The translations under genes and the position numbers were made by a program. Under the pieces are notes generated by a model. The model did no database searches. It was given only the letters and a program-made list of their open reading frames with translations, and was not told where the DNA came from. From NCBI GenBank assembly GCA_025667525.1, contig CM046874.1, forward strand, positions 286,828,129 through 286,892,128: 64,000 bases of DNA. The letters run 5' to 3'. This stretch comes from Glebionis coronaria (lineage: Eukaryota; Streptophyta; Magnoliopsida; Asterales; Asteraceae). Positions 49,289 through 61,255 of the stretch are shown here, in pieces (position 1 is the first letter of the stretch; every line of letters starts with the position of its first letter).

Positions 49289-50608
49289 CACCACAGCCCA
49301 CTTTGTTTTCTCGCTCCTTGCTCGCGGAGCGGTATACCGAAAAAAAGATAGGATTTGAATCGATGACTTAAGCCCTTGCGCTATTCCCCCCTGATCGCAT
49401 CGTAGATAGCAGTCAGAGTCAGTACGCTTTCTATTCTCTTTATATTATCTTTATATTATATATGAAAATAGATAAGAAAGGAGGGCTGCCGAGGCCCGGA
49501 ACTTCCCCGAGAGGTTCCTTTCGACACTCCGCGCACAGAAGCGATATCGAACATCACTTATTGTCATTTCTCAATTGATGAGACTTCATTTAGCTACTTA
49601 ATAAGATAAGAAGATCATAAAAAGATCAAATAACGGAAGGCGGGAGGCCGAGTAGGAAAGGAGCTTTTCAAATCAAAGTATTCGTTGATTACAAAGCCTT
49701 CTTTCAGATAAGTCGTTTAGAAAAAAACTCCTTAACTCATTAACTCAGGATCGGTAAAGGCCTTACTCTATTCCTTGTCAGGAATAGCGGCCTTAGAGCT
49801 TCTACTACTCTCGGCTATCTAACTCTCGGGAAATCGGGGGTTTTGTCGGGGAATCGGTGTCGTGGTGGTGCTACGAGATGGCGATTTATCGTATAGAAGA
49901 ATGGATCCGCGGGCCTATTGATTAACCATAGATGCGAACCGATCGACCGCTACCTAAGAGAAGATAAGTAGTTCTTCTATCGTTCAAGGGCAAGGGGAGA
50001 ACATGTAGCGGCTTGCCTAGATCTCGTATTTCCCACGTAGTCTGTCGGTCAAACCAACGATTCTCCTCTCAAAGTAATAGAGAGATCCTTTTCTTTTTCC
50101 GGTATGTAGCTCCGCGAGCAAGGAGCGCATCATCAGAGCAGGGCGAAAACGAACATGGCCCTTTTCTTCTTTCTTTTGTTGCTGATATCACATCGAGAGC
50201 AGCTCCTTCGTGTTCAGGATGATCGGATGAGAGATCTTCCTCCGACTCCGAGAAATCGGACAAGCGGGAGGCTACCCTCGACTTACCTCTCTCTATAAAA
50301 ACCCCCTCCTCAGAGGAGAGCATAAGCTCTAGGATGAGTATGTCCTGGATTACCGGATTCATTCTCGTCCTGATCCACCATGAAAAATTGTGTTTTTTAA
50401 AATAAAAAAAATTCTAGGAGAGGGCTCGTAATGATCTTCTCAAAGATCACAAGGTGCTGAAGTGGCAGGATAGGGGGTCTGTAGGTTTTTGTGAAAGGGA
50501 TGCTCTTATCATGTTATTGCTGAAAAGAAAAAGCGAATTCCTCTATTTGATGTTGATTCACCCACACTTCCATTCCTTGTAGAGGAAGGCTAACTGCTTG
50601 CTGGTTGG
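49289..50608. other. Mitochondrial spacer and upstream part of nad1 intron 3
   Basis: No ORF I can name. The right part should be the 3' half of the group II intron whose domain V is at 50609. A short tRNA T-arm-like piece near 49365 is too degraded to call. Confidence 0.5.
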
Positions 50609-50642
50609 GAGCTGTATGAGCGGTAACGTCCACGTACGGCTT
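50609..50642 (+). ncRNA. Group II intron domain V (nad1 intron between exons c and d)
   Basis: The 34-nt hairpin begins GAGCTGTATGAGCG and ends CACGTACGGCTT. It has the AGC triad, a UGUA/UACGG stem and a GTAA tetraloop, all hallmarks of domain V. A domain VI-like stretch follows before exon d. In many plants this intron is split and trans-spliced, so only its 3' half need be here. Confidence 0.85.
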
Positions 50643-50690
50643 CGTGAGAAGGGCGGTGGACAGAAATGGCCTTGTTGTACCTCACTCTCG

Positions 50691-50748
50691 TCTTCAATGG
50701 GGTCTGCTCTTTCCTTTTTGGGAGAGTATGCAATATGATCTTAATGAG
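50691..50748 (+). pseudogene. nad1: nad1 exon d, one base deleted
   Basis: It reads SSMGSALSFLGEYA in the expected frame, then shifts because one base is missing near 50732; the downstream frame gives NMILM. It is 58 bp where the plant exon has 59. Two Ser codons (GSALSFL) are normally edited to Phe. It is followed directly by GTGCGGGG, the consensus group II 5' splice site. Confidence 0.87.
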
Positions 50749-50894
50749 GTGCGGGGCTTTGCATCTGACATTCGTTGGGCTTCCCTCTTCGGGAGCCTGC
50801 GTCCTGGCGTTTTTGTGCAATAAACCCCTCCGTCCGAAGACTAGTGGTAGGTGGTCCCGCGGAGCTTTCGGAAAAGGGAAGCCTAGTGTGTAAG
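50749..50894 (+). other. 5' end of nad1 intron 4, interrupted by the Tat element
   Basis: It starts GTGCGGGGCTTTGC, a group II intron 5' consensus (GTGYG). In plants this intron hosts matR. The sequence stops at 50894, where the Tat LTR begins. Confidence 0.75.
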
Positions 50895-51467
50895 TGATGA
50901 CGTATAGTCCCCAACCGGGTCAGGAACCCGGCCCACGGGTACTACCCGTATCCGGCCCATCACAGATGGGAGGGAATAATGTCATTCAAGCTTATGGGCT
51001 TGAATGAACAGTAACCGCACACATGTGTGCGGACCACGGCCCGACGCGGCCGACATAGGGTTAGACAGAATCATATTCTGTCTAGGAATAGGTTTACCCC
51101 AAAAGAGGAGGATATTCACTACCATAATTAGAAGATAACAATCATTCTAATTATGATAGTTATCCTTTCCTTGGGGCCAAAGTATCAGTGGCAGCCCACT
51201 AGGGTCCCACTGCCTATAAAAGGAACCCCCAAGGGTTCCACAAAGGTATTACGCTTTATACTCTCAATTTACATAAACCCTAACCGATTACTTACTCTCA
51301 CGCCGGAGTCTAATCGTGGGAAACATTCCCACGGTAAGCCTAACGCGTGCTGTTTAGTGTGCAGGATCCCAACCAAACGATTCACTTGGTGCAGGAGCCG
51401 GAGCCCAGCCAACCCAAATTAAGCCTAATTCGGGTCTAGCAAGGATCACCCAACTTTTGCATCAACA
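50895..51467 (+). repeat. 5' LTR of the Tat element
   Basis: TGATGACGTATAG to GCATCAACA. TATA box TATAAAAGG at 51215-51223. Pairs with 61256-61828. Confidence 0.92.
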
Positions 51468-51470
51468 AGT

Positions 51471-51487
51471 TGGCGCCATCCGTGGGA
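51471..51487 (+). promoter_or_regulatory. Primer binding site of the Tat element
   Basis: TGGCGCCATCCGTGGGA just after the LTR, of the TGGCGCC type used by Tat and Athila elements. I do not assign the tRNA. Confidence 0.8.
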
Positions 51488-51532
51488 CCCATTACACTAA
51501 GCTAGAACAAAAACCTCATTCTGAATCTTTCA

Positions 51533-53124
51533 ATGACGAAGGGGCACCAGCAAGGCAATCCCAGGAATACGAATCCTGGAAATCGGAAGTCCCAAGGGGA
51601 AGGGATACTCATCCCTAATCAATCACCCAGCCGCCTTGCGGGCAGACCTGGTAACCGAGGCGGCTTTCAGCCCCTGGGGGTAACGAGCACGATCTCCATG
51701 ACACCCCCACCTACTTCAACCCTGGACAAACCTGACCCAGGGAGTGCGCCCAACCCTCCTAACAAGGAGCCGCGCAGACCATCGGCGGAGGAAGAAGTAG
51801 AGGTCCTACCACTCAGCGAGGAGGATCTTACTCGAGTTCTCACGCAGAACTTCGATAGGATCGTCCTGGGGATCGCGTCAAGGTTGAATCTGGGGAGGAA
51901 CCTCCAATCCAGACTCAACTTTGGTGACACCGGACCAATCACCTCTTCCCAAAATCAGAGGAAAAGGAGAGCTCGGCCTCAGGAGCAGAGCATCTTTGAG
52001 GAAACCCCTCAACCCAGGAATGTGTTTTAGCGCATAGGAGATCGCCTCATACAGGAATTAATGCAGTCTCGAGAAGGAGGAGATAAGTCTGATGGTTCAC
52101 CCGAGCGGCCAGATCGAGAGTTGGCCAGAACCGCTCGTCGCACGAGTGTGTGGGACAGGATGAACACTGGGAAGAAGGCTTCCGGTTCATCTCAAAAAAG
52201 TGGCCCCTACCCAAAGGATGGGGCACCACCACCGTCTCCAGACCCGTCAGGAGAAGACTCAGATGACCATCCGCCTAAACGTCACCGACCTAGGCGCACC
52301 CCTCCACCACCACCAAACAATGATGGGTATTACGGTGGCCCTTATTATCGTGATGCAGACGCGGAGGATCTTTCGCGTCCATGGTGTGAACCATGGGATG
52401 ACCCTAGGCTCACCCGCCATGGGCGGATCCCAGGGAAGACCCGTTCACCCTCCGCATACGGAACTATTCTGAGGACACCAAACGTCGCATGCCGGCGTGT
52501 GTCAAGACCTATGATGGGACTGGTGATCCGGTTGATCACCTTAAAATATTCGATACGCAGGCTAAAATTGAGCGATGGCCCATGCCTATATGGTGCCAAA
52601 TGTTCAATTCAACTTTGATCGGAAATGCCCGTGACTGGTTTGAGGCACTCCCTCCACGGAGCATTGATAGTTTCACGGATCTACGTACTGCGTTTGAGAA
52701 CAATTATACTCAGAGGAAGAAGTATAATAGGGATCCGGTCTCATTGGCAACTGTCAAACAACGGCCGGGGGAGTCCACAGAAGCCTTCACTGAATGCTTC
52801 AATGATGAGTGCACGCACACAAAAACAATGCCGGAGCTCCTGAAAATCTCTAACTACATGCTCGCCATAACAGACAGGGAGTTGATCAGGCGCCTCAATG
52901 ACAAGCGTCCAGAGAAATATGATGACCTCATGGAAAGGGTCAGAAATTTCATAGAAGGAGAAACAGCTGTGGCCGCGGCCTATCCATCCCGAGGAAATGG
53001 GTATCGGTCAAATGACCAGTCCCGGAGACAGTCGGGGGGTGAAGGCAATCAGAACAATAGCAAGGGCTCAGACTATAAGAGCCAGAGCAAAGGAGGACGG
53101 CCGGACGATAAGTTCACCCCCTAA
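51533..53124 (+). pseudogene. Tat-type Gag, broken by a stop and a frameshift
   Basis: The first part (ATG 51533) is Pro/Arg/Gln-rich and low-complexity, interrupted by TAG at 52028-52030 and then open in the same frame. Near 52430 the frame shifts. The capsid-like Gag domain follows: RMPACVKTYDGTGDPVDHL, then WCQMFNSTLIGNARDWF, then TVKQRPGESTEAFTECF, then RLNDKRPEKYDDLMERV. It ends in a Gly/Ser/Gln-rich tail with TAA at 53122-53124. Pol starts two bases later in another frame, so Gag and Pol are not simply fused here. Confidence 0.85.
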
Positions 53125-53126
53125 AG

Positions 53127-56100
53127 ATGTCCTACCGGGAGATCTTGCTGACGGAAGGGGCGAACTTCCCAAGGCCTCCCCCAATGACCACTCCGCCAGA
53201 ACGTCGGCAAGGAAATCGCTTCTGCGAATTCCATAATGACAAAGGCCACGGTACGGAGGAGTGTATCCAGCTCAAGAAGCATATTGAGTCGCTGATCAAA
53301 TCAGGTAAACTCAAGCACCTAGTTAAGGATTGGAAGGATAGAAAAGACAACAACAAGAAGTACGATAAGAAGGATCCCCAAAAGGACAAACCTTCGACCA
53401 TATACATGATCCAATCCAGACAACGCCGCACGAGGCAGAAAGTTGGCCAAAAATTTTCACGCGGCAGGGAAATCTCGTTCCCTTCCATCACAGCAAGTGA
53501 TGTGACCGATGCGCCTCTCACTATTGAGATAAGCATTGGAACACACAATGTTCGTCGCATGTATGTGGATGGAGGGTCATCAGCAGAGGTATTGTATGAA
53601 CACTGTTTTGTGCAATTATGTCCAGAAATAAGAAGCCAATTAGTATCGGCCACGGCGCCGCTCACCGGCTTTAGTGGAGACACTATCTGGCCGATAGGGC
53701 AACTACGGCTGCTTGTAACCATTGGGAATGAGGAACACTCCACTACGGCGTGGATGAACTTCATGGTCATACGCTCACATTCTTCGTACAATAGGATCAT
53801 AAGCAGACCAGGTATTTTGGCTATACGGGCGGTACCCTCCACGGCGCACGGAATGATCAAATTCCCCGTTGAAGGGGTAATTGTTACCATTTACAACACA
53901 ATCGTACCGGCATCCGAGTGTCACACCGTGACAACACCGGCTCCACCTGTTCCACCCAAGGATGGATCACCACCTCCCAATTGGAAGGTAGCAATTCACC
54001 CTGACTATCCGGAACAGGAGGTATCCATAGGAGGGGCGCTCTCAGATAGCGGCAAAAGGGCCATGTTCTCTCTTTTAAGTGCAAACTTAGATATATTCGC
54101 ATGGGAGCCAAAGCATATGACAGGCATGCCACGTGCGATAGCAGAGCATAAGCTCCAGATCCGCCAAGGGTACCAACCCGTCAAGCAAAAGAAGCGCAAC
54201 CAGGCGCCTGAGCGCAGCCAAGTAATATTGGAGGAAGTACGGAAACTAGTGGACGCAGGTATCATGCGTGAGGTATACTACCACGAGTGGTTATCCAATC
54301 CGGTCATGGTCAAAAAACATGACGGAAGCTGGCACATGTGTGTGAATTTTACGGATCTGAACAAGGCCTGCCCACAGGATTGTTACCCGTTACCAGAAAT
54401 AGATTGGAAGGTGGAATCCCTATGCGGGTATCCTTTTAAATGCTTCCTGGACGCATATAAAGGATATCACCAAATCCAGATGGCGGAGGAGGATGCAGAA
54501 AAAACGGCGTTCCACACGAGCCAGGGCGTATATTGCTATACGAAAATGCCGTTTGGGCTGAAGAACGCCGGTGCTACATATCAACGGCTTGTGGACAAAG
54601 CTTTTGAATCACAGATAGGCCGCAACTTGGAAGTCTATGTGGATGACTTGGTTATAAAAAGTCATACGGAGGAGGTACTTCTCCGGGATGTCCAAGAGAC
54701 ATTCGACACACTGAGAAGGATTAACATGAAGCTAAATCCAAAGAAATGTACGTTTGGGGCAACGGAGGGAATGTTCCTTGGATATTTGATTGACCCAAAC
54801 GGCATCAAACCTTTCCCAGAGAAGACGGACGCAGTGATACAACTGCCGTCCCCTCAGACACGGAAGGAGGTGCAATCCTTGAATGGGAAACTAGCCGAGC
54901 TGAATAGGTTCTTATCTAAATCCGAAGAGAAGTCATTACCCCTATTTAAGACACTCAAGAAGTGCATTAGGAAGGGAGACTTCCGGTGGACGAAGGAAGC
55001 CGAGGAAGCTTTCGGCCAACTCAAGCAGCATCTTGCATCCCTCCCTATGCTAGTAGCTCCCCGGCCAAAGGAGGAACTCATTATGTATCTCTCAGCCACT
55101 CATGGCGCAATAAGCGCGGTACTTCTGACAGATAGAGATACAGTGCAAACTCCGGTCTACTTTATAAGTAGAACACTACAAGGGCCGGAGCTGAATTACT
55201 CCTCTATGGAAAAATTGGTGTTAGCACTAGTGTTTGCTACAAAGCGGCTGCGCTGGTACTTTCAGGCGCACCCAATTGTAGTCATTACGGATCAGCCAAT
55301 CAAGCAGGTCATTTCTAGACCGGACGTGGCAGGGAGGCTACAGAAATGGAGCATCTTATTGGGGGAGCACAATATATCTTATAGGCCAAGGACGGATGTG
55401 AAAGGCCAGATCTTGGCAGATTTCCTGATCGAGAAGCCGGATGAGGAAGGGCCAATAGTTAAACAAGACGAGATCCCAACAGAACCATGGGTGTTATTCA
55501 CGGACGGATCTTCGTGTACGGACGGGTCCGGAGCTGGTCTCATCCTCACAAATCCAAAAGGAATGAAATTCACGTACGCCCTCCGTTTTGAGTTCACGAC
55601 CACCAACAACGAAGCAGAATATGAAGCATTAATTGCGGGTTTAAAAATCGCCGCTAGAATGGGAGTCCGCAACCTTGAGGCCTACGTGGACTCACGGCTT
55701 ATCGCGAACCATATTCTAGGTGGATATGTGGCTAAAGAGGAAAACATGGTCAGGTACTTGGAAAAAGTTAAGTCGCTAATCGTGACTTTCAGTAAGTTTT
55801 CCATCAAGCAGGTGCCAAGGGGCGAGAACAAGAAGGCGGACGCTCTTAGCAAGATCGCATCCACAAGCTTCGCTCACTTGTCTAAACAAGTCTTGGTGGA
55901 AATACTCAAGGAGAAATCTATAACGGAGGGGGAGGTCGCTGCTATAGTTGAGGAGGATGTACCTACATGGATGACTCCGATTATCAACTATTTAACTAGT
56001 GAGACCCTCCCAGACGAGGAAAAAGCAACATGGCGCATCAGAAGGAAGTCGCAGCATTTCGAACTTCGAGAAGGCATCCTTTACAAGCGCTCTTTCTTGC

Positions 56101-57199
56101 AGCCGTGGCTGCGGTGTGTTGGACCACGTCAGGCCGCTTACGTAATCAGTGACATACACGGAGGGTTGTGCGGCATGCATGCGGGTCCACGATCCGTGGT
56201 AGCTAGAGCCTTACGAATAGGATATTATTGGCCTACCATGCACAGAGACGCGTGCGACATGATTCGCAAGTGTAGTGATTGCCAAGTGCATAGGCCAGTA
56301 CCGCGGCACCCGCAGCAGGATCTTACACCTATCACGTCCCCATGGCCATTCTATAAGTGGGGAATCGACATTGCAGGACCATTTCCTGTAGCTGCGGGGG
56401 GGTTAAATTCTTGGTTGTTGCGATGGACTACTTCACACGATGGATAGAGGCCAAGGCAGTCAAGTCTATCACAGGCAAACAAGTTAAGAAGTTTGTTTGG
56501 GAACATATTGTGTGCCATTTTGGTCTACCAGGAGAAATCATCTCGGACAACGGCAAGCAGTTCACGGACAACCCATTCAAAGATTGGTGTGCATCATTGA
56601 ACATCAAGCGGCGCTTCGCATCTGTTAAGCATCCACAGACAAATGGCCTTGTCGAACGGGCAAATAGAAGCTTGGGGAATGGAATCAAGGCGCGTTTGGA
56701 TGGAACGAAGTGGCAAATGGGTTGATGAGTTATCACATGTGCTGTGGGCACATAGGACTATGATCAAAACAGCCAACGGAGATACTCCATTTGCATTGGC
56801 TTACGGCACTGAAGCTGTCATACCAGCAGAAATAGGGATGCCTACCATCCGCACGACGGAAGTTAATGTCGTCACGAACTACGAGCAGCTGCGAATCAAC
56901 CTGGATCTGTTGGAAAAAAAATGGAAATAGCAGCCATCAATGAGGCTAAGTCCAAGGCCAAAATGAAAGCTTATTATGACGCCAAGGTCAAGGGTGTTTC
57001 TTTTCGACCGGGAGACTATGTCAATCGTGCTAACAAAGCGAGTCGAGCGGAGAATACAGGAAAACTGGGCCCTAAGTGGGAAGGACCGTATGAAGTCACG
57101 GAGGCCTTGGGACGAGGCGCGTACAAGTTACGTGACATGGATGGCCGCGACCTAGAGCGCACATGGAACATTTCCAATCTCAAAAGGTGCTATCTTTGA
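53127..57199 (+). pseudogene. Tat-type Pol: protease, RT, two RNase H-type domains, frameshifted integrase
   Basis: Open for 1106 residues to 56447. In order: a Cys-His cluster (CEFHNDKGHGTEEC, 33-46); protease with VDGGSSAEVLYEHCF (about 145-160); RT from about 370, with catalytic YVDD near 504; the first RNase H (PVYFISRTLQGPELNYSSME, near 670); and a second (VLFTDGSSCTDGSGAGLI, near 790), a trait of Tat elements. The integrase HHCC finger ends with CDMIRKCSDCQVH. A G7 run at 56396-56402 then shifts the frame. Core Asp and Glu motifs (ISDNGKQFTD, NGLVERANRSL) are in later frames, with two more shifts near 56712 and at an A8 run near 56913. A C-terminal tail ends at 57199. Confidence 0.93.
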
Positions 57200-57926
57200 A
57201 AGCTACGGCTTCCGCATGGGTGCTTCGTTATATGTGGCTTTAATGAAGAACCATGCAATCTATCTGTTTTGTTTTTCTTATGTTTGTTTAGTTTCCTTCC
57301 TTGTTTTTTAGGACTTGTCATTATTGTTTAAACAAAAATGTAAACGTTCTAATAAAATGCCGTGGTGCCTAGCTAGCCCCACAGCTTGTTTTTTGCAAAT
57401 CATTTTTTAGATTTTTTGGTTAGTCGTATGAATTTTACTTATATTATAGAATGCCATGTTTCATTCATATGCATTCTTTCAAATTACTGTACATGTACTA
57501 TACGCCTCCAGGCGGGGTAAGAGGATTAAGTGAACCTACTAATTCAACTTGCCGCGTAAGAGGGATGCAACCCCAGCCGCACGGATCATGTATCCTTACT
57601 AGACACCTTACTCACAAGACGTTGGGGTAAGTTTCGTATGTCGTAGTCACACAGTGCTCCGCATAGTAAAGACGCACGTCGCATGTCTAGTAAATTATAG
57701 ACTTGTATGTATTTTCTTTCTTTGTGTGTAAGACGTGACATATCATGTAGTATTGATGAACAATATTCAACACAATCAAAGTACACAAGTTTCAAAAATA
57801 AATAAACAAAATGGCCGTGGTCATCACGGACTTCAAAATAAAAGACAAGTTATTTCACATATGTCTTAGCCGTGTACATACACGGACGAATAAAATTATA
57901 AATTACAAGTGTTCACAACTGACAAA
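57200..57926. other. Spacer between pol and the convergent antisense gene
   Basis: No coding signal. The ends of pol (plus) and the antisense gene (minus) face each other here, so transcripts from both should terminate or overlap in this AT-rich stretch. AATAAA-like signals are present, for example AATAAAAT near 57350. Confidence 0.55.
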
Positions 57927-60647
57927 TTACAAGGGGGGTAGGAATTCCCCTATCTCCTTCTTTCCTTTCTTAATTAGATCACGGAGGACCTCCCCACGAG
58001 CATCCTTCCCATCCCGGGCTTTGGCCGCAATAGCATCTAATGCTTCTACAAGCAGTTTCTCGCCTTTCATGGTTTTGGATGCGGAATCATAAGTGGCCAA
58101 TGTCAAAGGAATGGGATCAGCACTCAGCCGGGACATTATTGCCTTGTTCGGAGCGTCCTTCAGTGCCTCAAGCTCGTCTAGGAGAGGGTGTTGGATTTCC
58201 GCTAAGGCATTCATGGACGCGGTCATATACTCCGCGGCGGAGGGGTTGTGATAAGGATGCTGTGTGATATCTTCATTTTTCCCTATCATTTCCGCAGCTT
58301 TGACCAAGCCTTCATGTCTACCACGGTCGATTCCATCGGATACGACCCTGGGAAACGCCTGCAATAGGTGTGGAGCTTCCAATGCCCTACTTACAGCAAG
58401 TCGCAGTCCTTGCCCGATAATCCACCTGCGACCGGCTGTAGCGGTTAGCAGGGGAGGACATATCCTCTTAGCACAACTTACAGCCATCTTGCTTAGCTCC
58501 TCATCAGCTGAGACAACCTGCTCTTCAAGGTTGGTCTGGGTCCGCGTCAACTCATCCTTCAGCGCATCACGCTCCTGGGCGATGTTGAAGGATTGCACGG
58601 TCACGACCTTGGTAGAAGCTTCGGCCGCAGACACCTGCATATAAAATTTGGAGTTATTACAAGGGTATATACTTTTCTTGGGTTAAATGCATACCCAAAG
58701 TTCGAGTGTATGTGCAAAATTTCGAAAGTTTACCTTCTCGTTTGATGCGGCTACGAGGGCTTCAAGCTCAGTAATGCGCTTCTCTCTGGCGTCGGCGTGA
58801 TGCGCCTGCTCCTTCACCATCGCCTAGGCTGTCAATAGCGCCGCCTGCAATGATGCGATGGTCTTCTCGTTCTTCACAACCATCACCTCACGACGGGCTA
58901 TCCTCTTATCCGCCCGATTCACATTGGTGAGGGCCTTGATTAGACGGCGTCTTAACGCGGCTCCCACTGTCACCTGGTGTGCGGACGACACGTCAAACTG
59001 CTCAATGAGGGCCTCATGATCTAACTCATCTAGATCTTGTGCGAGGACAGGCGGGGTGATGTGTTCAATGAATTCTGAACACTCGGATTCTGCCTCCAGC
59101 CTTGTCAAACTTGATAGGTTCCATGCTAAGCGCAGGCTTTCTTCTGGCCCCTCGGGGTGCGGCTCCTTGGCATGTGTGGCAGCAGGGGATGGGGGCTTGT
59201 TGGTTGGTGCGGGGGATGGATTCCTCCCCACTTCTTCCTCCTGCGTTACGGCTGCCGGATTGGCCCTGTTATTTAACATGACAATATTAGTCTATGCATC
59301 ATACAAAGACACGAATCATAATCAAAAGGGTACTTACGAGGTGCCAATGGCAGGGTCTGGGCCGGTAGGAGCTACAGCGCTCACAGGGGTGACTTGCAAG
59401 GCTGGCCCTCCCATGTTCGGGGTGGGGTCGGCCTGGGCGGTCGCAGTACCACTCCCTTCTTGGTACTGCGGATGGTCCTTCCTCAGCTTCTTGGGAGGAG
59501 CATTCGCGGCTCCGGCCTCGTCCCCTATTTTCTTTGCCACCCTCCTGGTGGTCTTTCTCTTTCTAGAGGTGAGCGGGTGGACCCGGAGGCCTGAGTAGTG
59601 TCTTCGTTGGGGTCATTCTCCTCTTCCTGATTGGTGGTGCCCCCCTCTAGCAATGGTTCTTCGCCATCTTCATTAAGGAAATCCAATGGGGATTTCTCGA
59701 TGGCGGGCTCTTCTTCGTCTGATCTAGGCTCGGATGTTTCTTCGAGCGGCATCGTACGGTCGGCTAGCGCTTCTAGCAAGGGGAGCTCATTCGGCTTCAG
59801 CGGCCGGAATCCTTCCGCTACCTTCATTGGGTCGCCCTGGCGGATTAGTCCGTGAAGGTTCATCTCTGCAAAACATTTTACAAGTATATGGGTTAGTAAA
59901 GTTCTACACATATGCGTGACAAATCAAATCTACAACATATAAATTAGACCTACCCTCTCCCTGTTCCGTTAGGAAGCACGGGTATAAGTCATCCCTCCCA
60001 AAGTAACGGCGGCTTATCCCTACTAAGCATAGAAAGTGTTTCGGCAACCCTCTATGGAATTCTGTGCGGTGGGTATCTAGTATTTTTAGGTCCCTGCTGC
60101 TATAATCTTTGGATTTGGGTGGGTAGTCTTTGGGGGCTTTGGTTTTGAGTACGAAGGGGGTAGGGAACACCTTCTCATCTACAAAGAAGTAATGGTCGTA
60201 CCAGTTCTTAAGGGAGTCTAGAGGCTTCCTATACGTCATAGGGGCATTCCCGGGTCGTTTCTTAAACGACAGCCACCCATTCACTAGCTGAGGAAAATAG
60301 AAAGCCCTAAAAAGGTTCACGGTTGGGGTTACTCCGCAGGTATGGCATGTAATTTCAAACTGGTTGATTTTACACGCCCCTATGCAGTGAAGCTGGGTTA
60401 TGTGGAAGTCATAATATAATAGTAGGTCTACCAAGAACTTGGATAAGGGTATACGGTAGTTGGCCGAGTCAAACAGGCGTGTGTATATGCCTATTTTCCC
60501 CGCCGGTGCATCCGTAATCGCTTCACCATCACCTGGATAGGTGGGGTGTACGCTTTCAGGTACATAATACTTTGACAGGAATTCGAGGTATTTTTCCGCA
60601 GACATCACGTTAAGGACATCCGTGATAAGGGGGTTGTCCTTTACCAT
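57927..60647 (-). pseudogene. Antisense gene of the Tat element, four exons, damaged
   Basis: Exons 60647-59954, 59865-59338, 59265-58734 and 58634-57927, joined by three short introns (88, 72, 99 bp) with GT-AG ends: GTAGGT..GCAG, GTAAGT..ACAG, GTAAAC..GCAG. Junctions keep the frame apart from two lesions. Exon 1 has hydrophobic and Cys-rich motifs (RIPLSKFLVDLLLYYDF, FEITCHTCGV, VNLFRAFYFPQL) resembling the Pfam family Transposase_28, the antisense protein of Tat-like elements. Exon 2 is acidic, then basic (PPKKLRKDHP), and needs one frameshift near 59570. Exon 3 is coiled coil with a TAG at 58826-58824. Exon 4 is helical and ends LIKKGKKEIGEFLPPL. Function unknown; nuclear location is suggested by the basic stretches. 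Confidence 0.78.
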
Positions 60648-60800
60648 GTTTTATAAAAAGGTTTTTAAAGGCGTGATGATCTAACCTGCGGCGACGGAAG
60701 TCCGTGGAAAAGAAGGCAAAGTTTTGGAGATAAAAGCTTGAGAATAACAATGGCGGAAGAAGGGGTGAGTTGTGTGTGTAACAAACACGCATGCCAACTC

Positions 60801-60850
60801 TTATATAGGGTTGCCTCGGTTTCCGAGGTACCATGGATATTCAACACGTG
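60801..60850 (-). promoter_or_regulatory. Putative promoter of the antisense gene
   Basis: On the minus strand CTATATAA (60808-60801) lies about 155 bp before the ATG. A CACGTG G-box is at 60845-60850, about 40 bp further upstream. The spacing fits a plant core promoter, but transcription is not shown. Confidence 0.6.
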
Positions 60851-61255
60851 TCAGCCACCTCGCCTATCCAACGAATAGGATTTCTGACATTTCTGCAAAA
60901 TCAGAGGGGGGCCCACGGGTCACTTCTTAACAGTTTTACGTGGCTCAAGGGTGGGCATTAATGGTGCACTTTTGCAGGCATGCGACTGGATAGTTGACTA
61001 TCATTAATGTTTTTATTCTTGTGTCGGGTTATGCGGCTCTTACGTAAGACCGTATTTAATGTTACATTTAAGTTGTCTCGACCGTTACGTGCGGCTGAGG
61101 TATTATTCAAAATATATTCCTACGACGGGTCGCCACGTGCGGCCAGAACAAAATTTTCAATGTCTCATTTCCTAGGTCTTCCTTGGTATGTCCGGAGAAC
61201 ACCTTGATATTCTAGAGGTTACGCCTACGGCTGTAACAACTAGACTGGGGGGACA
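60851..61255 (+). other. Region before the 3' LTR with polypurine tract
   Basis: Non-coding. It ends in a G-rich purine tract (ACTGGGGGGACA, about 61244-61255) just before the 3' LTR, the expected plus-strand primer. Confidence 0.7.

Larger units (their letters stand above)
39745..50894. other. Nuclear insertion of mitochondrial DNA (NUMT), left block
   Basis: About 11.1 kb with the higher GC and gene content of angiosperm mitochondrial DNA: rpl16, the sdh4-cox3-atp8 cluster, rps12-nad3, and nad1 exon d. Most genes carry stops or indels. Codons that are normally C-to-U edited remain unedited. Flanks are Athila-3 on the left and a Tat element on the right. The left border lies between 39730 and about 39795. 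Confidence 0.88.

Noticed and set aside
49330..49410. tRNA-like piece (ATCGATTCAAATCCTA on the minus strand)
   Set aside because: Only a T-arm-like stretch is visible; I could not fold a full cloverleaf or find an acceptor pair.
39745..50894. Window as part of a real mitochondrial genome that captured retrotransposons
   Set aside because: Decayed nested LTR elements flank it on both sides, a complete insertion with TSD is present, and rpl16, cox3, rps12, atp8 and nad1 are damaged.
58264..59598. Plus-strand ORFs of 126 and 180 codons
   Set aside because: They are shadows of the spliced minus-strand gene, which has consistent splice sites and protein-like composition.
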